7,630 bases of DNA from Candidatus Izemoplasmatales bacterium. GTDB lineage: Bacteria; Bacillota_I; Bacilli_A; Izemoplasmatales; Hujiaoplasmataceae. The stretch lies in the NCBI GenBank assembly GCA_028707415.1, contig JAQWBC010000040.1, positions 1 through 7,630 of the forward strand. The letters run 5' to 3'. This document shows positions 1 through 5,648 of the stretch, in pieces (within the stretch, counting starts at the first letter, position 1; each line of letters starts with the position of its first letter). The notes below the pieces were generated by a model. The model searched no databases. It had not been told where the DNA came from and was given only the letters and a program-made list of their open reading frames with translations. The position numbers and the translations under genes were made by a program.

Positions 1-600
1 GCAACTAATTTTACATTGACGATTCAAGACAATATTGCCTATTATCAAATCACAAGTTTCACTGAAGAATTCAAGACGGAAATCGAACGAGATATGGCAT
101 CAATTGCTGCAGCTAATGTTGATTATGTCGTTTTGGATTTATCATGCAACGGTGGTGGCGTTTTAGCTGGGGTTTTGAATCTACTCAATTATCTCACCAA
201 TGATGACATTTCGATGTATTCCAGCACCTTTGGCGCTGACAGTTCATGGACGTATGATGTTGCTGGTGATCTCGCAATTGATGCGGAGTTCTTTATCATC
301 ACTTCGGAATATACTTTCAGTGCTGCTAATCTGTTTGCGGCTTTAGCAACTGAAGCTGGTTACGCAAAATCTATTGGCGAACCATCAGGCGGCGGAGCGT
401 GCTCAATTCAAATCTTAGTATTGCCAAATGGAGCGATTGTGGTTATGTCTTCACCAATGAATCTATCATATTCTACTGGCGAAACTGTTGAAGAAGGTGT
501 TCCGGTTGACTATTACTTTGATTTGGCCGGAGGCGTTCCAACGATAGAAGAACTACTAATTATTTGTGATGAACTATCAGAAGAAACACCAATAGAATAA
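1..600 (+). CDS. S41-family (C-terminal processing peptidase-like) protein, C-terminal part
   Basis: The frame is open from base 1 to the TAA at 598-600, so this is the C-terminal ~200 residues of a gene that starts upstream; the TTG at 16 is not a credible start because coding continues before it. Two hallmarks of the S41 catalytic fold are visible: DLSCNGGG (136-159), matching the family's DLRxNGGG strand and turn, and TSEYTFSAAN (301-330), which places the nucleophile Ser at 319-321. A GEPSGGG loop follows at 376-396. CtpA-type members carry a catalytic Lys in this loop (about 25 residues after the Ser); here the position is Gly, so the protein is either a member with a non Ser/Lys mechanism, as in tricorn-like S41 proteins, or an inactive homologue. 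S41 enzymes act mostly on extracytoplasmic proteins, but the signal region and any PDZ domain would lie outside the window. Family assignment is firm; substrate and activity are unknown. Confidence 0.85.
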   Translation, partial: ATNFTLTIQDNIAYYQITSFTEEFKTEIERDMASIAAANVDYVVLDLSCNGGGVLAGVLNLLNYLTNDDISMYSSTFGADSSWTYDVAGDLAIDAEFFIITSEYTFSAANLFAALATEAGYAKSIGEPSGGGACSIQILVLPNGAIVVMSSPMNLSYSTGETVEEGVPVDYYFDLAGGVPTIEELLIICDELSEETPIE

Positions 601-620
601 AGTATATAAATAATATATTA

Positions 621-648
621 ATCGCCCGGCTTAGCCGAGCGATTTTTT
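621..648 (+). terminator. Rho-independent terminator of the S41 gene
   Basis: The stem pairs 621-630 with 634-643 (ten positions, one C-A mismatch) around a TTA loop. A run of six T follows at 643-648. It begins 20 nt after the S41 stop codon. Confidence 0.88.
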
Positions 649-650
649 AT

Positions 651-682
651 AAAAAAAAACGCATTTCGGGGAATGCGTTTTT
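651..682 (-). terminator. Rho-independent terminator of rpsD
   Basis: A perfect 11-bp inverted repeat (655-665 with 672-682) surrounds a 6-nt loop. Read on the minus strand it is followed by nine T (651-659). The stem starts two bases after the rpsD stop codon (685-687). On the plus strand the same hairpin is followed by five T that are part of the stem, so it may also act as backup for readthrough from the S41 side. Confidence 0.88.
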
Positions 683-684
683 AA

Positions 685-1284
685 TTATTTGTTGTATAGT
701 TCGACGATTAAATTTTCTTTGATTTCGGGAAGAATTTCGGCTCTTTCAGGTAATCTTACATAAGTGGCAGCGACTTTGTTATCATCAAATGAGATAAATT
801 CAACGCGGGATACTACTGATGTCAAAGCTTCTTTGATGACTTGCATATCCTTCGATGATTCTTTTACCGTGATTACTTGTCCTGGTTTTATTCTCATTGA
901 GGGGATGTCAGCTTTTTTACCATCGACATGGAAATGTCCGTGGTTTACTAACTGTCTGGCTTGCTGTCTCGTTTTGGCAAAACCGGCACGATAAACAAGA
1001 TTATCTAACCGCGATTCCAACAAGAAAAGGAAGTTTGAGCCTTGTTTGCCAACCATTTTTTTGGCTTCATTAAAGGTTTTGCGGAATTGTCTTTCGTTAA
1101 CACCATAAGTGAAACGAACGCGTTGCTTTTCTTGAAGTTGAGTGCCATATTCGGATAATTTGATGCGTTTTTGACCATGTTGTCCAGGAACGTATGGACG
1201 TTTCAGAATTTCTTTTCCGGTTTCGGAAATCGAAAAGCCTAACCGACGCGATACTTTCCAACTTGACCCTGTAAATCTCGACAT
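685..1284 (-). CDS. rpsD: 30S ribosomal protein S4
   Basis: This is the primary 16S rRNA-binding protein S4, which nucleates assembly of the 30S body. The 199-residue length matches Firmicutes S4, and the sequence follows the family throughout: SRFTGSSWKVSRRLGFSIS at the N-terminus, LSEYGTQLQEKQ and YGVNERQFR in the middle, then the S4 RNA-binding fold (about residues 90-150) with ESRLDNLVYRAGFAKTRQQ and ARQLVNHGHFHVDG, and RLPERAEILPEI near the end. The N-terminus lacks the four zinc-binding cysteines of other S4 forms, so this is the zinc-independent type. The ATG (minus strand of 1282-1284) is preceded by TAGGAGGA at 1291-1298 with a 6-nt spacer, which fixes the start. The gene stands alone as in Bacillus, with its own promoter, a long leader and its own terminator. 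In Bacillus S4 represses its own leader, and the same is plausible here. Confidence 0.98.
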   Translation of the reverse strand: MSRFTGSSWKVSRRLGFSISETGKEILKRPYVPGQHGQKRIKLSEYGTQLQEKQRVRFTYGVNERQFRKTFNEAKKMVGKQGSNFLFLLESRLDNLVYRAGFAKTRQQARQLVNHGHFHVDGKKADIPSMRIKPGQVITVKESSKDMQVIKEALTSVVSRVEFISFDDNKVAATYVRLPERAEILPEIKENLIVELYNK

Positions 1285-1449
1285 ATATTGTCCTCCTATA
1301 TTTACGCGTAATAGGTAAGGAGCATCCTCAATCCTTTGTTTGATTGTTTAAATGGTTTCATGTTAAGCAGTTAACACTACTTCCAAACCCCGATTGGAAC
1401 AATCAAATCGTAAAAATTACGGATACAACTGCTTTTTATTACATGCGCA
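1285..1449 (-). promoter_or_regulatory. rpsD 5' leader, candidate S4 autoregulatory element
   Basis: From the predicted start of transcription near 1449 to the rpsD start there are about 165 untranslated bases. They hold several short inverted repeats: 1409-1413 with 1417-1421, 1381-1386 with 1394-1399 (loop ACCCCGA on the plus strand), 1362-1366 with 1371-1375, 1318-1321 with 1325-1328, and the palindrome TTACGCGTAA at 1302-1311 next to the Shine-Dalgarno site. CGATT (1391-1395) can also pair with AATCG (1406-1410), which would compete with two of these hairpins. Bacillus rpsD is known to be repressed by S4 through its leader. That this leader does the same is inferred from position, length and foldability; I did not match it base by base to a known S4 leader. 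Confidence 0.45.
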
Positions 1450-1455
1450 GGGTAT

Positions 1456-1484
1456 ATTATATACTAAAGCTTAAAGGATGTCAA
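1456..1484 (-). promoter_or_regulatory. Consensus sigma-A-type promoter of rpsD
   Basis: On the minus strand TTGACA (1479-1484) and TATAAT (1456-1461) are separated by exactly 17 bp, so all 12 hexamer positions match consensus. The -35 box lies inside the last codons of msrC. The -10 box sits in the centre of a 13-bp dyad, GTATAT-T-ATATAC (1452-1464). Transcription should start near 1449. Confidence 0.9.
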
Positions 1485-1950
1485 CCAAAAGAGCGACAGC
1501 ACTTTCAAGGACAAATCGTTCAGTTTCTCCGAAGCGAGAAACGTTGGGACTGTCGATATCAAGCACTCCGAAAAGGGCGTTATTCTTGATTATGGGGACG
1601 ACAATTTCCGATTTGGAGCAAGCATCACAAGAAATATAATCAGGGAATTGAGTTACATCATTAATAATCATCGTTTTTTGGTCTTTGGCAGCGATGCCAC
1701 AGACGCCTTTTCCCAGAGGGATTTCTGTGCAGGCTGGTAAACCCTGAAATGGTCCAAGAAAAAGTCGATCTTTCTCAATAAGGTAAAAACCGACCCAATT
1801 GACCTCGTCAAAAAAATAGCGAATAATTGCGGCCATATTGGCTAAATTCGTAATGAATGGCACCCCTTTACTTAAATATCCCTTGAGGTTTTCTAAGATT
1901 AGATCATAGTTAATCGATCGATTCGCGGAAAGGCCAGAGTTTATGAACAT
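1471..1950 (-). CDS. msrC: Free methionine-R-sulfoxide reductase (GAF-domain fRMsr)
   Basis: This cytoplasmic enzyme reduces free L-methionine-R-sulfoxide to methionine with thioredoxin-type reductants. The 159-residue protein is one GAF domain with the fRMsr signatures LGPFQGLPAC, GKGVCG, ISCDACSKSEIVVP and GVLDIDSP. Cys74, Cys84 and Cys108 have the same spacing as E. coli Cys84, Cys94 and Cys118. Trp52, Tyr56, Glu115, Asp131 and Asp133 fall where E. coli has the substrate-binding Trp62, Tyr66, Glu125, Asp141 and Asp143, so the enzyme should be active. One extra cysteine, Cys111, lies near the catalytic one. The reading frame opens 24 codons earlier (ATG at 2020-2022), but the start at 1948-1950 is preferred: it has a GGTGAT ribosome site (1954-1959), family homology begins just after it, and a good promoter occupies the upstream segment. 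No terminator is seen after it, so some transcripts may run into rpsD. Confidence 0.94.
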   Translation of the reverse strand: MFINSGLSANRSINYDLILENLKGYLSKGVPFITNLANMAAIIRYFFDEVNWVGFYLIEKDRLFLGPFQGLPACTEIPLGKGVCGIAAKDQKTMIINDVTQFPDYISCDACSKSEIVVPIIKNNALFGVLDIDSPNVSRFGETERFVLESAVALLVDIL

Positions 1951-1953
1951 TTT

Positions 1954-1959
1954 ATCACC
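1954..1959 (-). promoter_or_regulatory. Ribosome binding site deciding the msrC start
   Basis: GGTGAT on the minus strand is the 3' half of the full anti-SD complement AGGAGGTGATC. It lies 3 nt before the ATG at 1948-1950, which is the right place for this half of the motif. It supports the short 159-aa protein over the 183-aa ORF. Confidence 0.7.
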
Positions 1960-1965
1960 GCCACA

Positions 1966-1994
1966 ATTATAATTTATCCGGTTGGTTTTCGCAA
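1966..1994 (-). promoter_or_regulatory. Promoter of msrC
   Basis: On the minus strand TATAAT (1966-1971) lies 17 bp from TTGCGA (1989-1994, four of six -35 positions match). The expected start near 1959 leaves only about 9 nt of leader before the msrC ATG, so the mRNA would begin at or next to its ribosome site. Confidence 0.68.
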
Positions 1995-2009
1995 TAAATA
2001 TGTTAAAAT
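1982..2009 (+). promoter_or_regulatory. Promoter of the thiI operon
   Basis: An extended -10 element TGTTAAAAT (2001-2009; TG, one base, then TAAAAT) lies 16 bp after TTGGTT (1982-1987, a weak -35 keeping TTG). Transcription would start near 2016, about 20 nt before thiI. The -35 box lies in the spacer of the msrC promoter, so polymerases on the two promoters should compete. Confidence 0.6.
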
Positions 2010-2036
2010 AAGAGAGAAACAAAAAAGAGGGATAGT

Positions 2037-3275
2037 ATGTATGAACGGCTACTCATCCGTTATGGGGATTTAAATCTAAAAGGTAAAAATATTAAATATT
2101 TTATTGATAAAGCAAATCATTTAATTCGAGAGAAACTATCCGGCATCAATGTCGGGTTTGATTTTAGGCATGACAGGGTCTATATAATGTTAAATGAAAA
2201 TGATCCTTTGGTTGTTATTGAACGATTGAACCGTGTATCGGGATTGTATTCGTATAGTCTGATATCCAAGTGTGCGATTGATATGGACGAGATAGCGCAT
2301 TTAGCTTTGGAAATGATTGTGGAAAAGACACGTAATTTGCCAACAACCTTTAAGGTTGAGACTAAAAGAGCTGACAAAAATTATCCCTTAACTAGTCAGG
2401 AAATTTCACCAATCGTGGCTGGAAAAATTCTTTCTGTTGCCAAAAATCTTACTGTCGATGTTCATCATCCAGAATTGACCTTAAATGTCGAAGTGCGTAA
2501 CGATGGCGCGTATCTATTTATGGGACAAATCAAAGCCATGGGGGGATATCCTGTGGGTATTGGTGGCAAAGGAATGCTAATGTTATCGGGGGGAATTGAT
2601 TCGCCGGTAGCGGGATATTTAGCAATGAAACAAGGTGTTGAGATTGAATGCCTTCATTTTGAATCAACGCCAATGACTTCAATCGAATCGGTCCAAAAAG
2701 CAATTGATCTTGTGGAAGTATTAGCAAAATACGCACCTCATGACAAGATTAAAATCCATATTGTTCCGTTTGCAACATTACATAGCGCCATCATTGCCAA
2801 CATTCCTGAACCATATATTATTACGATTATGCGCCGAATGATGTACCGAATCGCTGAGGTAATCATGCGGAAAAATGATTGTTTGTGCATCATCAATGGC
2901 GAATCAATCGGTCAAGTAGCTTCACAAACGCTTGAAAGCATGAAATGCATTAATCTGGTGACCCAAGCTTTAATCATCCGTCCACTCGCCATTTTTGACA
3001 AACTGACAACAATGAAAATCGCTCAAGAGATTGGTACAATCGAGATTTCGAATCGACCGTTTGAAGATTGCTGTACTGTTTATCTGCCCAAAAATCCGGT
3101 GATACGTCCCAGTGTTGAACTGGCGGAATATTATGAAACTTTACTTGATTATAAGCCCAAAATTGATGAATCGGTTGTTAATACAAAGACGCTTTTGTTA
3201 CGAACAAGCAAACATTTCGATATCACTGGTATGGGAATCTCCGTTGGTGAGGGTTTGAGTAATGAAAACCATTGA
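2037..3275 (+). CDS. thiI: tRNA 4-thiouridine synthase ThiI (rhodanese-less form)
   Basis: ThiI adenylates U8 of tRNA and replaces its oxygen with sulfur to make 4-thiouridine; in some bacteria it also serves thiamine thiazole synthesis. The 412 residues comprise an N-terminal ferredoxin-like segment, a THUMP tRNA-binding domain (about 60-165) and a PP-loop ATPase domain. The pyrophosphate loop SGGIDS is at residues 184-189. Other family blocks are MRRMMYRIAE, GESIGQVASQTLESM and RPFEDCC. Cys345 or Cys346 in EDCC corresponds to the catalytic PP-loop-domain cysteine (Cys344 in E. coli). The C-terminal rhodanese domain of the ~480-residue enterobacterial enzyme is absent, as in Bacillus. In Bacillus a dedicated cysteine desulfurase gene sits beside thiI; none lies in this window. 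A GAGGG site (2027-2031) precedes the ATG by 5 nt. First gene of an operon with the acetyltransferase and pepF. Confidence 0.97.
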   Translation: MYERLLIRYGDLNLKGKNIKYFIDKANHLIREKLSGINVGFDFRHDRVYIMLNENDPLVVIERLNRVSGLYSYSLISKCAIDMDEIAHLALEMIVEKTRNLPTTFKVETKRADKNYPLTSQEISPIVAGKILSVAKNLTVDVHHPELTLNVEVRNDGAYLFMGQIKAMGGYPVGIGGKGMLMLSGGIDSPVAGYLAMKQGVEIECLHFESTPMTSIESVQKAIDLVEVLAKYAPHDKIKIHIVPFATLHSAIIANIPEPYIITIMRRMMYRIAEVIMRKNDCLCIINGESIGQVASQTLESMKCINLVTQALIIRPLAIFDKLTTMKIAQEIGTIEISNRPFEDCCTVYLPKNPVIRPSVELAEYYETLLDYKPKIDESVVNTKTLLLRTSKHFDITGMGISVGEGLSNENH

Positions 3276-3804
3276 AACTAATCGACTAATACTACGATCA
3301 TGGACGATTAAAGATGTTCATGATTTATATGAATATGCATCTTTGCCAACAGTTGGGCCGAATGCTGGTTGGAGTCCTCATCAATCTTTGGATGAATCGC
3401 TAAGCATTGTCCATAAGTTTATTAAAGAAGATGATGTCTGGGCAATTGTCGAAAAACAAAGTTTAAAAGTCATTGGCTCCGTCGGGCTTCATAATCGATC
3501 CGATTCTCAAGAAAAACTAAATCGGGAAATTGGGTACGTCCTTTCAACCTTTTATGAGGGGCAAGGATTGATGACTGAGGCAGTAATCGGAGTTATTAAT
3601 TTTGCTTTTGATGAACTTGGATTGGATATTATATTTGTTAAGCACTATATCGACAACGATAAGTCGCGGCGGGTGATCGAAAAATGCGGTTTTAAATATT
3701 ACGAAACCATCATTTCAAAGCTTTTTAACGGCATAGAGAAAGAATCAAAAGTATATTGGATTACGAAAACTGATTATAAAAAAAACAAGGAGGAACAGCA
3801 ATGA
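3262..3804 (+). CDS. GNAT-family N-acetyltransferase (RimJ/RimL-like)
   Basis: The protein transfers an acetyl group from acetyl-CoA to an amine of unknown identity. The 180 residues form a single GNAT domain: the opening ETNRLILRSW is typical of the RimJ/RimL (Acetyltransf_3-type) branch, which includes ribosomal-protein N-terminal acetylases and many small-molecule acetylases. The REIGYVL strand (residues 88-94) leads into YEGQGLMTEA (98-107), the acetyl-CoA pyrophosphate-binding loop. A later DNDKSRRVIEKCGF segment matches the conserved N..S.RVIEK.GF helix and turn. The C-terminus is a basic and polar tail ending KKNKEEQQ. The ATG lies inside the end of thiI (14-nt overlap) with GAGGG at 3249-3253 as ribosome site, so translation is probably coupled. 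The gene ends in TGA within the ATGA overlap with pepF. The substrate cannot be read from sequence or context. Confidence 0.92.
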   Translation: MKTIETNRLILRSWTIKDVHDLYEYASLPTVGPNAGWSPHQSLDESLSIVHKFIKEDDVWAIVEKQSLKVIGSVGLHNRSDSQEKLNREIGYVLSTFYEGQGLMTEAVIGVINFAFDELGLDIIFVKHYIDNDKSRRVIEKCGFKYYETIISKLFNGIEKESKVYWITKTDYKKNKEEQQ

Positions 3805-5561
3805 ACGAATGGAATTTGAGCAAACTTTATCAAAGTTTTACCGACCCCATTTTTTTGCATGATTTAAACCGATTAGATGAAATAATTAAAAATATCAACG
3901 AAACAGCTGATCAGGCATTTCTTGATTATTTTCAAAAATCCGAAAAGCTAGAAAAGTATCTTCATACCGAGACTGATTTAACTATTTTAGCAACAAAACT
4001 ATTTACTTTTTGCCAACTTAATCAAGCAACTAATTCGACTAATGCGATAGCCAATAAGTATGCTAACACCCTTAACATTAAAATCACCGAGTTGACGAAG
4101 ACCAATACTATATTCCAAAAATGGGTTGCCAAGTATCCAGAACTGGATGTGGATATCACTATCAGCCCATTTCTCAAGGAGCACGAATTTTATCTTCGAG
4201 AAATTGTCCAAAATGCCAAATACATGCTCGATGAAAAAACGGAACTATTGGTTAGTAAATTAAAGCAAACTGGGTCATCATCATGGCACCGGTTGCAAGC
4301 GTTATTAACCTCGACGCTGATTGTTGATTATGAAGGCGAGAAAATTACTCTTTCTCAAGTGAGAAACATGGCCTATGATTCTGATGCTCAAGTTCGTAAA
4401 CAAGCATATCATGCTGAACTGGGAAGCTATAAACAGATTGAGAAAGCGGTGTGCTTTGCTTTAAATGGCATTAAAGGCGAAGTAAATACACTTTCTGAAT
4501 TGCGCGGATATACTTCTCCGCTGGATGAAGCTTTGATCAAAAGCCGAATGCAAAGGGAAACGCTTGATACAATGATTGATGTATGCAAATCGTATTTGCC
4601 GGTGTTTCGGGCATATATGAAACGGAAAGGCGAATTACTTGGTCACAAAAATGGTTTGCCGTTCTATGATTTGTTCGCTCCGATGGGAAACAATGCGAGA
4701 ACATTTACCATTTTAGAAGCGAAGGAATATATTTTAAAAAACTTTCGGACCTTTAACGAACGCTTATATTTGATGGCGAAAAAGGCTTTTGAAGAGGAGT
4801 GGATTGATTTTTATCCTCACGATGGTAAGGTCGGTGGAGCATTCTGCGATAATATTTATCCGTTGAAAGAAAGCCGAGTATTGACTAATTTTACCGGGAT
4901 GTTTGGAGACGTTATTACCATTTCTCATGAATTAGGGCATGCATATCATGGTGAATGTATCTTCGAAAACTCGATTTTAAATGCCGACTATACAATGCCC
5001 GTAGCCGAAACAGCTTCAACATTCTGCGAAACAATTGTTAATAAAGCGGCCTTAAACGATGCTCAAACCAAAGATGAAAAGATTAGTTTGCTTGAATCGT
5101 CGATTCAAGACTATACGCAAGTCATCGTCGATATTCTGTCGCGCTTTATATTTGAAAAGACTGTTTTTGAAGGACGAAAGACCACTATTTATGACGAAGA
5201 CGAGTTAAAAGCGATTATGAAAGATGCGCAAAAACAAACCTATGGTGATGGACTCGATCCAGATTTCCTGCATCCCTATATGTGGTTATGCAAATCACAC
5301 TATTATAGTGGTGGACTTAGTTTCTATAATTTCCCATATGCGTTTGGATTACTTTTTGCAAAAGGGCTATATGCTCAGTATTTGAAAGATCCCCAAGCAT
5401 TTGTGACAAAATATGATCAAGTTCTCAAGGCAACTGGATGCAGTACTGTTGAAGACACTGCTAAAATGGCTGGCATTGATGTAACTAATAAAGCATTTTG
5501 GATTGGTTCTTTGGAACTGATTAAACAAGATATTGATTTGTTCATCGAATTGACAAAGTAA
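3801..5561 (+). CDS. pepF: M3-family oligoendopeptidase F-type zinc metallopeptidase
   Basis: This cytoplasmic zinc endopeptidase cleaves short peptides and helps recycle them or trim signal-peptide remnants. The 586 residues fit the PepF branch of family M3 (about 560-670). The zinc site is HELGH at residues 376-380, with Glu403 in PVAETAST as third ligand. Near the C-terminus H500-Y-Y-SGGLSFY-NFPYAFG carries the His and Tyr residues that line the active site and stabilise the transition state in M3 enzymes. The first ~200 residues are the helical N-terminal domain that covers the catalytic cleft. The start is clear: AAGGAGG at 3787-3793 lies 7 nt before the ATG, which overlaps the acetyltransferase stop as ATGA. 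It closes the thiI operon, and its own stop codon lies inside the terminator stem. No catalytic residue is missing. Choice between PepF subgroups is less sure than the family. Confidence 0.96.
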   Translation: MNEWNLSKLYQSFTDPIFLHDLNRLDEIIKNINETADQAFLDYFQKSEKLEKYLHTETDLTILATKLFTFCQLNQATNSTNAIANKYANTLNIKITELTKTNTIFQKWVAKYPELDVDITISPFLKEHEFYLREIVQNAKYMLDEKTELLVSKLKQTGSSSWHRLQALLTSTLIVDYEGEKITLSQVRNMAYDSDAQVRKQAYHAELGSYKQIEKAVCFALNGIKGEVNTLSELRGYTSPLDEALIKSRMQRETLDTMIDVCKSYLPVFRAYMKRKGELLGHKNGLPFYDLFAPMGNNARTFTILEAKEYILKNFRTFNERLYLMAKKAFEEEWIDFYPHDGKVGGAFCDNIYPLKESRVLTNFTGMFGDVITISHELGHAYHGECIFENSILNADYTMPVAETASTFCETIVNKAALNDAQTKDEKISLLESSIQDYTQVIVDILSRFIFEKTVFEGRKTTIYDEDELKAIMKDAQKQTYGDGLDPDFLHPYMWLCKSHYYSGGLSFYNFPYAFGLLFAKGLYAQYLKDPQAFVTKYDQVLKATGCSTVEDTAKMAGIDVTNKAFWIGSLELIKQDIDLFIELTK

Positions 5562-5581
5562 CGATACTTTGTCTTTTTTTT
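5552..5581 (+). terminator. Rho-independent terminator of the thiI-pepF operon
   Basis: A perfect 9-bp stem, GACAAAGTA (5552-5560) with TACTTTGTC (5565-5573), has a 4-nt loop (ACGA) and is followed by eight T (5574-5581). The 5' arm is made of the last pepF codons and two bases of its stop (TAA at 5559-5561), so the hairpin can form only after the last ribosome clears. Confidence 0.92.
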
Positions 5582-5597
5582 GAGTTTTACCAATAGA

Positions 5598-5625
5598 ATG
5601 ACTCTCGACTTTGTTTATATATTGT
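5598..5625 (+). promoter_or_regulatory. Possible weak promoter of the lipoprotein gene
   Basis: A strong terminator separates this gene from pepF, so it needs its own promoter in 5582-5634. The best pair I see is ATGACT (5598-5603) with TATTGT (5620-5625), spacer 16 bp, each matching four of six consensus positions. TATATT at 5618-5623 is an alternative -10 with a 14-bp spacer. Neither is convincing on sequence alone. Confidence 0.3.
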
Positions 5626-5648
5626 AAAGCAAATAAGGAGGTCAAATA

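Noticed and set aside
764..994. 76-aa plus-strand ORF inside rpsD
   Set aside because: Antisense to a strongly conserved ribosomal gene, with no ribosome site and no recognisable domain.
1344..1589. 81-aa plus-strand ORF across the rpsD promoter and the msrC 3' end
   Set aside because: It runs antisense to the rpsD leader and msrC, has no credible ribosome site, and its sequence resembles no family I know.
1951..2022. 24-codon N-terminal extension of msrC
   Set aside because: The segment contains a good promoter and the GGTGAT site for the internal start, and fRMsr homology begins only after it.
5367..5645. 92-aa minus-strand ORF at the pepF end
   Set aside because: It crosses the pepF terminator and is antisense to a conserved C-terminus; no start signals.
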